Shown here: piece after piece, positions 17,409 to 24,850 of the stretch
How the letters are laid out: the number at the start of each line of letters is the position of its first letter
Position numbering within the stretch: the stretch's first letter is position 1
Assembly: GCA_013816485.1 (NCBI GenBank)
Contig: JACDEI010000042.1
Span: 1-44,487, forward strand
Origin: Planctomycetota bacterium
Lineage (GTDB): Bacteria; Planctomycetota; UBA11346
DNA: 44,487 nucleotides
Reading direction: 5' to 3'
Translations under genes and position numbers: made by a program
Notes under the pieces: model-generated
Told to the model about the DNA's origin: nothing
Databases searched by the model: none
Seen by the model: only the letters and a program-made list of their open reading frames with translations

Positions 17409-18605
17409 ATGCCGAGCTTCGCCTACACCGCCCTTTCCGCCGACGGCCACCACCGCAGCGGCACCGTCGACGCTGACGACGCCGTCGCGGCACAGCGTGC
17501 GATCGAGGCGCAGGGGTTGGTGCCGACGGAAGTGAAACCCGCCAGCACCGGCGGGATGCTCGGTTCGCGCATCCCGCAGGCGCAGGTCCTCGCTTTCGCC
17601 CGCTCGCTCGGTGGCCTGATCGCCGCAGGCGTGCCGCTGTCACGTGCGCTGACCGTGATCGAACGCGAAGCCGGCCACGCCGCTGCCAAAGCCGCATGGT
17701 CGCAGATCCATGCGCGGGTGCGCGACGGCGCTTCGCTGGCAGATGCGATGAAGGAGCAGGGCACGTTGTTCTCACCGGTGTTCGTCGCCATGGTGCGTGC
17801 CGGTGAAGCTGGCGGCTTCCTCGACCTGGTGCTGGAGCAGGTCGCTGACTACCTGGAGCGCACGCGTGAACTCATCGGCCGCGTGACCTCGGCGCTGATC
17901 TACCCCGCGTTGTTGCTGATCATCGCCGGTAGCGTGGTGGCCTTTCTGCTGGTGTGGTTCATCCCGCGTTTCGCCACGTTGTTTTCCTCGTTCAACCGCG
18001 AGCTGCCGTTCCTGACCCGCATGATCCAATACGTCAGCGACCTGCTGGTTCACCACGGCTGGATCCTGGTGGTGCTGGGGATCGGAGGGTTCATCGCGGG
18101 CAAAGCCCTGCTCGCCCTGCCCGCCGGCGCGGCGTGGTGGGAGGCGACCCAGCTCAAGCTGCCGGCGATCGGTGCGGTCAAGGCCACCCTCGCGCGCGTG
18201 CGTTTCTGCCGCATGCTCGGCACGCTGCTCAAGGCCGGCGTGCCACTGATGAACGCGTTGACGGTCTCGCGCGAAGCGGTCGGCAATCCGGTGCTCGACG
18301 CCGCGCTCATCGTCGCGACGGAAAAAGTCCGTCAGGGCGAGTCGTTGACCTCCGCCCTCGCTGGCCTGGGTCAGATGCTGCCGCCGACCGCGCTCGAAGC
18401 GCTCGCGGTCGCGGAAAGCAGCGGTCGTCTGCCGCAGGAACTGTTACGCTTGGCCGACACCAGTGAGCGCGACCTCGACCGCCGCCTGCGCACCTTGGTG
18501 TCGCTGGCTGAACCGTTGCTGCTGCTCGTGATGGCGTCGCTGGTCGGCACCATCGTGATCGGCATGCTTCTGCCCATCTTTGACCTCTGGAGTGCGATCA
18601 AATGA
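17409..18605 (+). CDS. gspF: Type II secretion inner-membrane platform protein GspF
   Basis: 398 aa with two T2SSF domains. The N-terminus FAYTALSADGHHRSGTVDADD and the phrases LGGLIAAGVPLSRAL (first copy) and LGTLLKAGVPLMNAL (second copy) are diagnostic. Membrane helices lie near residues 155-180, 215-235 and at the C-terminus (LLLVMASLVGTIVIGMLLPIFDL). It couples the GspE motor to pseudopilus assembly. The stop overlaps the upstream ATG used for gspG (ATGA). Confidence 0.95.
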   Translation: MPSFAYTALSADGHHRSGTVDADDAVAAQRAIEAQGLVPTEVKPASTGGMLGSRIPQAQVLAFARSLGGLIAAGVPLSRALTVIEREAGHAAAKAAWSQIHARVRDGASLADAMKEQGTLFSPVFVAMVRAGEAGGFLDLVLEQVADYLERTRELIGRVTSALIYPALLLIIAGSVVAFLLVWFIPRFATLFSSFNRELPFLTRMIQYVSDLLVHHGWILVVLGIGGFIAGKALLALPAGAAWWEATQLKLPAIGAVKATLARVRFCRMLGTLLKAGVPLMNALTVSREAVGNPVLDAALIVATEKVRQGESLTSALAGLGQMLPPTALEALAVAESSGRLPQELLRLADTSERDLDRRLRTLVSLAEPLLLLVMASLVGTIVIGMLLPIFDLWSAIK

Positions 18606-19180
18606 CTACGCCTTTACTCGCTTCACTCGCTTCGCTCGTTGCGCGTCCGGAGTCCGGGGTCCGGGGTCCGGGGTCCATCCGACGTCGACGCAGTCTCCCT
18701 CATCTGGGATGGGGTTACCTACCACGGACTGACCCCGGACTCCGGACTCCGGACTCCGGACGGATGTCCCGCAGCGCTTTCACCATCCTCGAATTGCTGC
18801 TCGTCCTGGTGATCCTCGCGGTCCTCGCGGGCATCGTCGGCTCGCGTTTCGTCGGCCAGAGCCAGTCGGCGAAGATCAAGGCAGCGACGACCCAGCTGCA
18901 GAACTTCAAGCTCGCGCTCGGCCGCTTCGAGATCGACATGGGGCGCTACCCGAGCTCCAGCGAAGGACTGCGCGTGCTGGTCGAGAAACCAGGCGGGCAG
19001 AACGTCAAAGCCTGGCAGGGCCCGTACCTCGACGGCGACGCAGTGCCCAAGGACCAGTGGGAGAACACCTGGAACTACCGCCAACCCGGTCAGCACATCC
19101 CGGAAGGCTACGACCTGTGGTCGAACGGCCCGGATGGCGCTGAAGGCGGCGCTGACGATATCGCCAACTGGACCAAATGA
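18602..19180 (+). CDS. gspG: Major pseudopilin GspG
   Basis: The main subunit of the type II pseudopilus. The prepilin site reads SRSA-FTILELLLVLVILAVLAG. The body has the GspG signatures MGRYPSSSEGL, GPYLDG and WSNGPDGAEGG..DIANW, the Ca-binding C-terminal loop. Two starts are possible. ATG 18602 overlaps the gspF stop and gives a 59-residue leader translated through a repeat cassette. ATG 18764 just before the site gives a normal 5-residue leader. I list the long form because the neighbours gspH, J and K can only start upstream; the short form is equally credible here. Confidence 0.93.
   Translation: MTTPLLASLASLVARPESGVRGPGSIRRRRSLPHLGWGYLPRTDPGLRTPDSGRMSRSAFTILELLLVLVILAVLAGIVGSRFVGQSQSAKIKAATTQLQNFKLALGRFEIDMGRYPSSSEGLRVLVEKPGGQNVKAWQGPYLDGDAVPKDQWENTWNYRQPGQHIPEGYDLWSNGPDGAEGGADDIANWTK
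18645..18761. repeat. Inverted 8-bp tandem cassette at the gspF/gspG junction
   Basis: The left arm 18645-18676 repeats GTCCGGGG (first unit GTCCGGAG). The right arm 18731-18761 repeats ACTCCGG in the opposite sense. The arms are about 31 nt with a 54-nt spacer and are complementary except for G versus A at one fixed position of each unit, which would be G-U pairs in RNA. The spacer has GTCGAC (18684-18689). The right arm ends 3 nt before ATG 18764. Confidence 0.92.
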
Positions 19181-19800
19181 GCTACGAGCTACGAGCTACG
19201 AGCTACGAGTTAGACCGCCCTGGCAGCACTGGCGGTTGTCCGGTCGTCGACTCGCAGCTCGCAGCTCGCAGCTCGCAGCTCCACGCGCTTCGCGCGTTCA
19301 CCCTGCTCGAACTCATCCTCGTCCTGATGATCGTCGGTCTGGGCGCGTCGCTCGCCGCGGCGCGGCTCAGCGGCATGCGTGGCAGCGTCGGGGTCGACAT
19401 GGCGGCGCAGTCGTTGGTCGATCAGGCTCGGCGGTGTCAGCACCTCGCTGCCACCAGCGGGCAGACCGTGCGGCTGCGCCTCGACCTGACGCAGCGCGAG
19501 CTGCACCTCGCGCGTCTCGACGGTGCGCAGGAACTCCAGCCCGGCGACGGTGACGACGACCGCATCGCGTTGTCGCAGAGCCTCGACGAACTGACGCTGA
19601 CCTTCGCCCGCGGCGACGCGGTGAAGTCCGGCACCTCCGGCAAGGAGGAGACCACCATCGACCTGTTGTTCACCCCGGACCAACGCTGTGATCCGGCGGG
19701 CATCATCACCATCAGCTCGCCCACGCGCAGCGCCGCCGTGCGCTTGTCAGCGGGCGCACGGCTGCCGGCCCTGGTCGCCGATGCGCAGGCCCCGCGATGA
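19177..19800 (+). CDS. gspH: Minor pseudopilin GspH with cassette-encoded leader
   Basis: 207 aa. The prepilin site HALRA-FTLLELILVLMIVGLG places cleavage after Ala40, with Glu at +5. The body (LSGMRG.., ARRCQHLAATSGQTVRLRLDL, and the late SSPTRSAAVRLSAGARLP) has the GspH layout. ATG 19177 overlaps the gspG stop, and no in-frame ATG, GTG or TTG exists between it and the FTLLE helix. The 40-residue leader is therefore almost entirely encoded by the repeat cassette (SYELRATSYEL..., ...SQLAARSSQL). Typical leaders are much shorter. It overlaps gspI by 4 nt. Confidence 0.9.
   Translation: MSYELRATSYELDRPGSTGGCPVVDSQLAARSSQLHALRAFTLLELILVLMIVGLGASLAAARLSGMRGSVGVDMAAQSLVDQARRCQHLAATSGQTVRLRLDLTQRELHLARLDGAQELQPGDGDDDRIALSQSLDELTLTFARGDAVKSGTSGKEETTIDLLFTPDQRCDPAGIITISSPTRSAAVRLSAGARLPALVADAQAPR
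19179..19281. repeat. Inverted 7-bp tandem cassette at the gspG/gspH junction
   Basis: The left arm 19179-19209 is GAGCTAC x 4 + GAG (31 nt). The right arm 19251-19281 is CTCGCAG x 4 + CTC (31 nt). They are reverse complements except for the same A/G transition in all four units. The spacer is 41 nt, with GTCGAC at 19246-19251. The whole element is translated as the GspH leader. Confidence 0.95.
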
Positions 19801-20186
19801 GACGCGCGGGTTTCACCCTCATCGAAGCGCTGGTCGCCATCGTCCTGGTTGCGGTGGTACTGCCGGTGGCGCTCGCCGCGGTGACACAATCGCTGCGCGG
19901 GGCGGAAAACATCCGCAAACAGGATGTCGCCCTGCGGGTGGCGCAATCCCGCCTGGCCGTCCTGGTTGCGGACGGTTCATGGCAGAGCAGCGGCTCGTCA
20001 GGTGCCTGCGATCCGCGCACCGACGGCGAGGACACCGAGGGCATGCGTTGGCAGATGACCGTCGCCACCTGGCGTGTTCAGACCGTGCGCACCTTGACCT
20101 TCACCGTGTCGTGGGGATCGACCACCGCACCGCGCACCATCACCTTGACCACGCTGGTGATGCCGCCGCTGACGGGGGATGTATGA
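19797..20186 (+). CDS. gspI: Minor pseudopilin GspI
   Basis: 129 aa. The short canonical leader MRRAG-FTLIEALVAIVLVAVVLPVALAA has Gly at -1 and Glu at +5. The body with QDVALRVAQSRLAVL and the late TLTFTVSW segment fits GspI, part of the pseudopilus tip complex with J and K. The ATGA overlap with gspH carries no repeat cassette, unlike the flanking junctions. Its stop overlaps the gspJ ATG. Confidence 0.92.
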   Translation: MRRAGFTLIEALVAIVLVAVVLPVALAAVTQSLRGAENIRKQDVALRVAQSRLAVLVADGSWQSSGSSGACDPRTDGEDTEGMRWQMTVATWRVQTVRTLTFTVSWGSTTAPRTITLTTLVMPPLTGDV

Positions 20187-20962
20187 TCAGGGTCCGGGGT
20201 CCGGGGTCCGGGGTCCGGAGCCTTGTGCGGCTCGTCGACGACCGAACGTCTCCGGCTGGCGAACTCTTCAGACTCCGGACTCCGGACTCCGGACTCCGGA
20301 CCGGTGCCTTCTCCCTCCTCGAAGTCATCCTCGCCCTCGCCATCGTCGGTTTGGTGCTGGCCGCCATCGCGCCGGCGCTGATCGGCACCTTGCGTGCCGA
20401 ACGCCAGGCGCGGCGCGTGCTTGAGCCGTTGGCGCAGGAACAGGTGGCCTTTGCGTTGCTGCGCGACGATTTGCTGGCGGCACCGCTGCCCAATGGATCG
20501 GTGGCGGAGGCTTTCAGCGTGGTCACCGCCTCGGTCGTCGGGCGGCGGGGCGACACGCTCACGCTTTTTTCCGCTGCCGCGCCGCCGTTGCCGCCGCGCA
20601 TCGCCAAACGTGCGCCGGAGCTGGGCCAAGCGATGATCACCTGGCGGACACAGGTGTCCGAGGACGGCCGCGGCTTGGCGTGGACCCGCAGTCGTCGCGC
20701 CAATCTGCTCGCCACCGGCAACGCGCCGGAACCGCAGGCAGAAATCCTGCTGGAACACCTCGCCGAACTGACGGTCGAAACCCTCAGCGGTACCACCTGG
20801 AGCGATTCCTACGACAGCGACGATCAGGGACAGGTGCTGCCGCTGGCGGTGCGCATCACCTACGCACTGCTCGATGAGCGCGGAGAACCCGGAGCGAAAC
20901 GCCAGGTGGTGATCGACCTGCCGCAGGTCGCGCTCGATCCGTTGCAAAATGGTGGGACATGA
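20183..20962 (+). CDS. gspJ: Minor pseudopilin GspJ with cassette-encoded leader
   Basis: 259 aa. The prepilin site LRTGA-FSLLEVILALAIVGLVLAAIAP lies after residue 42, with Glu at +5. The body (ERQARRVLEPLAQEQVAFALLRDDLLAAP, then a long beta-rich region) has GspJ length and layout. ATG 20183 overlaps the gspI stop. A GTG within the cassette spacer (20224) is the only other plausible start, and even that form would translate the right repeat arm (LRTPDSGLRT). So the leader is built wholly or partly from repeat sequence. Confidence 0.9.
   Translation: MIRVRGPGSGVRSLVRLVDDRTSPAGELFRLRTPDSGLRTGAFSLLEVILALAIVGLVLAAIAPALIGTLRAERQARRVLEPLAQEQVAFALLRDDLLAAPLPNGSVAEAFSVVTASVVGRRGDTLTLFSAAAPPLPPRIAKRAPELGQAMITWRTQVSEDGRGLAWTRSRRANLLATGNAPEPQAEILLEHLAELTVETLSGTTWSDSYDSDDQGQVLPLAVRITYALLDERGEPGAKRQVVIDLPQVALDPLQNGGT
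20191..20302. repeat. Inverted 8-bp tandem cassette at the gspI/gspJ junction
   Basis: The left arm 20191-20220 repeats GTCCGGGG. The right arm 20271-20302 repeats ACTCCGG in reverse sense. The spacer is 50 nt with GTCGAC at 20234-20239. The unit is the same as at gspF/gspG, but the spacer is unrelated, so this is not a simple copy of that element. Left units carry G where the right-arm complement has A. Confidence 0.93.
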
Positions 20963-22461
20963 ATCCCGTCCGATGTCCGATGTCCGATGTCCGATGTCAC
21001 GCCGGCTGCCGACGTGGGCGGGCTCAACCGATTCCGGTAGTCGACGACATCGGACATCGGACATCGGACATCGGACGTTCCCGAAACGGCATGGTCTACC
21101 TGCTCGCGCTCATCGTCGTGCTGGTGGTGACGACCATCGCGATGGTGATGGCATCCGGTGCCGGGCTGCGGTTGCGGGCGCAGGATGATCTGCTGGGCAA
21201 GACCGCGGCGCGGCATGCGGCGCTCGGCGTGTTGCGCGCGGTGGTCAACGATCTGTCGACCTCGCAGACCAGCGGCCTGCAACCATCGTTGCTGAGCGTG
21301 CTGCCGGAGGGCGAGACCGTCGGCGGCTGCCGGGTGGTGCTGATCGGGCGCGATCCCACCGGACAACGTCAGCAATTCGCGCTCATCCCGGAATGCGGCC
21401 GCATCAGCCTGGGGGCGCTCACCGACCCCAGCGTGCCGCAGGCGCTACGCGACAACCTGCGCGCGGCGCTCAGCGCGTTGCCCGGCATGAGCAACGAGAT
21501 CACTGCCGCGATCGTCGATTGGGGCGATGCCGACGACGAGCCGGATGCGGACGGTGGTGCGGAGCGCAGCGACAGCGCCTACCAGGGCGCGGCCATCCCC
21601 TACGCGCCGCGCAATGGCCGTTTCGAGACACTCGATGAACTACGTCTGGTGCGTGGCGTCAGCGACACGCTGTTTTTCGGCGAAGACCTCAACACCAACG
21701 GCCGGCTCGACCCAGGCGAGGACAGCAACGGCAACGGCCGCCTGGACCCCGGACTGCGCGAACTGTTGACGCTCGAAGCGCGCGAGCCGGGCACCACCTC
21801 GGCGGGCGACACCCTGATCAACGCCAACAGTGCCGGCGCACGCACCACGCTTTTCACCGACCTGTTCGGCGGTGAACGCGCCACCCAACTCGCACAGGAA
21901 GCCAGCAATGCCCAGGCCAGCAACGGCGGACCCTTTGCCAACCGGCTGCACTTCCTTGCCTGCCTGGAGGATCTCAGCGACAACGAGATCGCCGCGCTGT
22001 GGCCACGGCTGACGGTGCGCATCGGTGGCGGCGGCGGCGGCCAGGATCCGGTCGGTCGCGTCGGACTGGTCGATGCGTGGTCCTGTCATGAGACCGTGCT
22101 GGTCGCCGTGGTCGGCGCCGACATCGCGGGCCGCATCATGAGCGCGCGACCGACCACGATGCCGGCCAGCCCGGCGTGGCTGGTGCGGGCCATCAGCCCG
22201 GCGGACGCTCTCACCGCGGGCATGGTGCTGACCTCGGGCGGTTACCAGTTCCGTGCCGATGTGGTGGCGGTGTCGGGCGATGGTGCCGGGTGGGTGCGGC
22301 TGGAAGCCCATATCGACTGTGCTACCGGCTATCCCAGGGTCACTGCCTTACGTTCTGCTGACGCACTTGGTTGGCCCTTTCCCGGCGTCAGTCGTGAAAA
22401 ATTACGTCGTGCCGGCGGCCCCGAGCAGATCGCTTCCCTTCTGACTAGTGACCGGAACTGA
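20959..22461 (+). CDS. gspK: Pseudopilus tip protein GspK with cassette-encoded leader
   Basis: 500 aa. The site SRNG-MVYLLALIVVLVVTTIAMVMA lacks Glu at +5, as is usual for GspK. The body has SLGALTDPSVPQALRDNL, IVDWGDADDEPDADGGAE (Ca-binding acidic region), YAPRNGRFETLDELRLVRGV and INANSA, all typical of the T2SSK fold, plus a Gly/Asp/Asn-rich DLNTNGRLDPGEDSNGNGRLD insert resembling calcium-binding loops. ATG 20959 overlaps the gspJ stop. The 44-residue leader is encoded by the perfect inverted repeat cassette (PMSDVRC..., ...DIGHRTSDIGR). The only in-frame ATG after the cassette would remove the leader completely. Confidence 0.92.
   Translation: MNPVRCPMSDVRCHAGCRRGRAQPIPVVDDIGHRTSDIGRSRNGMVYLLALIVVLVVTTIAMVMASGAGLRLRAQDDLLGKTAARHAALGVLRAVVNDLSTSQTSGLQPSLLSVLPEGETVGGCRVVLIGRDPTGQRQQFALIPECGRISLGALTDPSVPQALRDNLRAALSALPGMSNEITAAIVDWGDADDEPDADGGAERSDSAYQGAAIPYAPRNGRFETLDELRLVRGVSDTLFFGEDLNTNGRLDPGEDSNGNGRLDPGLRELLTLEAREPGTTSAGDTLINANSAGARTTLFTDLFGGERATQLAQEASNAQASNGGPFANRLHFLACLEDLSDNEIAALWPRLTVRIGGGGGGQDPVGRVGLVDAWSCHETVLVAVVGADIAGRIMSARPTTMPASPAWLVRAISPADALTAGMVLTSGGYQFRADVVAVSGDGAGWVRLEAHIDCATGYPRVTALRSADALGWPFPGVSREKLRRAGGPEQIASLLTSDRN
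20968..21076. repeat. Perfect inverted 7-bp tandem cassette at the gspJ/gspK junction
   Basis: The left arm 20968-20998 is GTCCGAT x 4 + GTC (31 nt). The right arm 21046-21076 is its exact reverse complement. The spacer is 47 nt, with GTCGAC at 21040-21045. It is translated as the GspK leader. Confidence 0.96.
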
Positions 22462-22462
22462 C

Positions 22463-23758
22463 ATGTTCATGAACCGCCTGCGTCTGCTCGACGGCTCCGC
22501 GACGCTGCACTGGGATGGTCGCGCCCTGCATGGCACCACTACCAGCCGTGGCGTGGTCGTCACCGTGCCGGCGCGTTTCGTGTCGTTCCGCAGCGAGGAC
22601 CTGCCGCCCGCGGCGGAACCGGCGCTCAAGGCCGCCGCGCGTCTGCGCGCCGAACGTGCCTTCGCTCCGCTCGGTCCGGTGGCGATCGAGGCCCTGCTGC
22701 CGCTCGCGGGCCATGGTCGTGGTCAGGCGTTGCTGATGGCATTGCCGAAGACCACCTGCGACGCCATCCGCCAAGCGGCGATCTCGCAAGGCCACGTGGT
22801 CAACGCCATCCGGGTCGCCGAACTGCTGGTCGACATCCCCGTCGGTGGTGTGGTACAGGTCGGTGGCGAGGCCTGTTTGGTGGCGCTGGTGCACGGCACG
22901 GTGCGTGGCATCGCCGCGCTCGGCCCGGTCCCTGCGCCTGGGTTTGCCGCGTTGCTCGCACGTGAACGTCTGCGCCTGGGCATCAGCGAGGACGTTCCCG
23001 GCGCGCCGGCACCGGGAAGCGAACTCGACTTCCTTCATCCGACCCTGCTGGCGCCGCCGGCGTTGTTGTCGCGTCCCGGCGTGCGGCTCGCCTTGCTGGC
23101 GGCCGGCATCGTGTTGGTGCTGGCGGCGGCGCTCGGCCTGGCGGTGAACGACACCATCCGCGAGCGCGCTGACGCACAGGCCGTCGCGGAACGCCTGCGT
23201 CCGCTCGCCAGCGCGCTCGCCGAACGGCGCGCCGATCTGAAGGAGGTCGCGCCGTGGCTTGATGCGCGTCCATCGCTGGCACCCGGTCTGCACGTCCTGG
23301 CCAAGGCGCTGCCGGACGGCAATGGCGATGAGCCGGTGCGCCTAGTGCGCGTGCGCCAAGTCGATGGCGAGGACACCGTGGTCGAAGCAGCCGCTGGCGA
23401 TCGCGCACAGATGGTGGCGTACCTCGAACGCCTGCGCCGCGATCAGCGCGTGAGCTTCGCCGAGATCCGCTCCAGCCGCAGCCCGAGCAAGGAATCGAAG
23501 TCGGTGGTGTTCGAACTCGTCATGCGCTTGAGCGCCGAGTCCGGAAGTCCGGCTGATTCCGAAAACAGCCGGAAGTCCGGAAGTCACAATGAGGCAGATC
23601 CACTGGCGCCCACAACGCCCGCTATGCCGACAACAACCACTGCGCCAGGAATTCCGTCAACCACCTCTCGCACCACAAGACTTCCGGCTGTTTTCGGAAT
23701 CAGCTGGACCTCCGGACTTCCGGGCCGTGACAATCGAGGCACGCATGCAGCCGCGTGA
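22463..23758 (+). CDS. gspL: Type II secretion inner-membrane protein GspL (PilN-like periplasmic part)
   Basis: About 431 aa. A cytoplasmic ~205-residue region (LLDGSATLHWDGRALHG...) fits the actin-like fold that docks GspE. One membrane helix follows (VRLALLAAGIVLVLAAALGLAV, about 211-232), then a periplasmic ferredoxin-like domain. ATG 22463 begins 1 nt after the gspK stop; ATG 22469 and GTG 22448 are alternatives. The last ~65 residues (SGSPADSENSRKSG..., Thr/Pro-rich) are encoded by an inverted repeat element and look like an added tail, not part of the domain. It overlaps gspM by 14 nt. Confidence 0.85.
   Translation: MFMNRLRLLDGSATLHWDGRALHGTTTSRGVVVTVPARFVSFRSEDLPPAAEPALKAAARLRAERAFAPLGPVAIEALLPLAGHGRGQALLMALPKTTCDAIRQAAISQGHVVNAIRVAELLVDIPVGGVVQVGGEACLVALVHGTVRGIAALGPVPAPGFAALLARERLRLGISEDVPGAPAPGSELDFLHPTLLAPPALLSRPGVRLALLAAGIVLVLAAALGLAVNDTIRERADAQAVAERLRPLASALAERRADLKEVAPWLDARPSLAPGLHVLAKALPDGNGDEPVRLVRVRQVDGEDTVVEAAAGDRAQMVAYLERLRRDQRVSFAEIRSSRSPSKESKSVVFELVMRLSAESGSPADSENSRKSGSHNEADPLAPTTPAMPTTTTAPGIPSTTSRTTRLPAVFGISWTSGLPGRDNRGTHAAA
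23552..23704. repeat. Long inverted repeat at the gspL/gspM junction
   Basis: A perfect 26-nt inverted repeat (23552-23577 with 23679-23704) contains CTGATTCCGAAAACAGCC. It is flanked outside by further CCGGAAGT-type octamers (23539-23551, 23578-23585, 23705-23723). The spacer is about 100 nt. It is related in style to the four gsp cassettes but has a longer arm. It encodes the GspL C-terminal tail and ends about 20-40 nt before the gspM start. Confidence 0.9.
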
Positions 23759-24842
23759 ACGCCTCCTTGCCGGTGCCGTCGCGTTGCTGGTCGGCGGCTG
23801 GCTGATCGATGGCGTGGTGGTGCAACCGACCATCGCGTGGTTCGCGGCGATGGACCAGAACACTCAGGTGGCGGCGCGTGAAGCCGGTGAATCCACCGTG
23901 CTGATCGATCGCCAGGCGCGCATTCTCGCCGATTGGCGCAGTCGTCATGCCGCCGGTCTGATCGACGACGAGGACCAGGCGCGTTTCCGTCTGCAGCGCA
24001 CCTTGCAGGACGCGGCGAAGAGCAGCGGCTTCACTATCGCCAGCGTCGGTGGCGGCCAACTGGTCGCGGCGACGCAGGAGCAGGTCTATGATCTTCTGCG
24101 TCTGAGCGTCAGTGGCCACGGCTCGCTCGATCAGGTCCAGCGGTTTGTCGCCACGCTCGAAGGTGCGGCGCAACCACTGCGCGTCGAACGCGCGGAAATA
24201 TCCAGCGGCGATGCGCGCAAGGATGCGCTCGACGCGGCGCTGACCATCTCCACCCGCTTGGTCGCCGAGAGCGCACGCGGTGGACGTGCGGTGCCCGAAG
24301 GCACGGTGGCGTGGCAGCCGGAGAAACGCGGCAGCGCGCTCGACGAAGCGATCCATGCCGCCAAACCATTCCTCGCCGACCGCCGGAACGCCGTCGCGCA
24401 CACCGTCAGCGAGCCAAAGGACGACGTGGTGGCCAGCACGCCGACCACCACCAGCAAGGCCGGTTGGGCGCTGGTCGGCATTGTCGCGAGTGACGACGGG
24501 TCGGTGGCCTTCCTGCGCCATCAAGGCGACGGCAGCGAACGGTTGCTGAAGCAGGGTGAGCAGCTCGACGGTCACCGCGTGGTGGCGGTCGACCAACGCG
24601 GACTGCGGCTGCGCACCGGCGAGGAGGAACAGCTCATCGCCGTTGGCCAGGACCTCACCGGCCAGCCGATCGACGGCACCCTCTCCAGCGTGCGACGCGG
24701 CAGTGGGAGCAGCTCAAGCAGTTCGACGACCGGCAGTCCAGGCACCGCTGCCGCGCCATTCCAGATTCCCACCATCCCCACCGATCCCGCGCGCGAGGCC
24801 ATCCTGCAACGCCTGCGCAACCAGCGTAACCGCGCGCCCTGA
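23745..24842 (+). CDS. gspM: GspM with a C-terminal GspC-like domain
   Basis: About 365 aa. One N-terminal membrane helix (LLAGAVALLVGGWLIDGVVV) precedes a coiled and ferredoxin-like GspM/PilO region to about residue 165 (LRLSVSGHGSLDQVQRFVATLEG). After a linker, about residues 240-310 (WALVGIVASDDGSVAFLRHQ through RVVAVDQRGLRLRTGEEEQLI) match the pattern of the GspC homology region, which contacts the secretin. A Ser-rich linker and helical tail end the protein. No separate gspC is present, so this protein may do both jobs. ATG 23745 is preferred; GTG 23727 is in frame. It is followed 8 nt later by gspD. Confidence 0.83.
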   Translation: MQPRERLLAGAVALLVGGWLIDGVVVQPTIAWFAAMDQNTQVAAREAGESTVLIDRQARILADWRSRHAAGLIDDEDQARFRLQRTLQDAAKSSGFTIASVGGGQLVAATQEQVYDLLRLSVSGHGSLDQVQRFVATLEGAAQPLRVERAEISSGDARKDALDAALTISTRLVAESARGGRAVPEGTVAWQPEKRGSALDEAIHAAKPFLADRRNAVAHTVSEPKDDVVASTPTTTSKAGWALVGIVASDDGSVAFLRHQGDGSERLLKQGEQLDGHRVVAVDQRGLRLRTGEEEQLIAVGQDLTGQPIDGTLSSVRRGSGSSSSSSTTGSPGTAAAPFQIPTIPTDPAREAILQRLRNQRNRAP

Positions 24843-24850
24843 GGACGATC

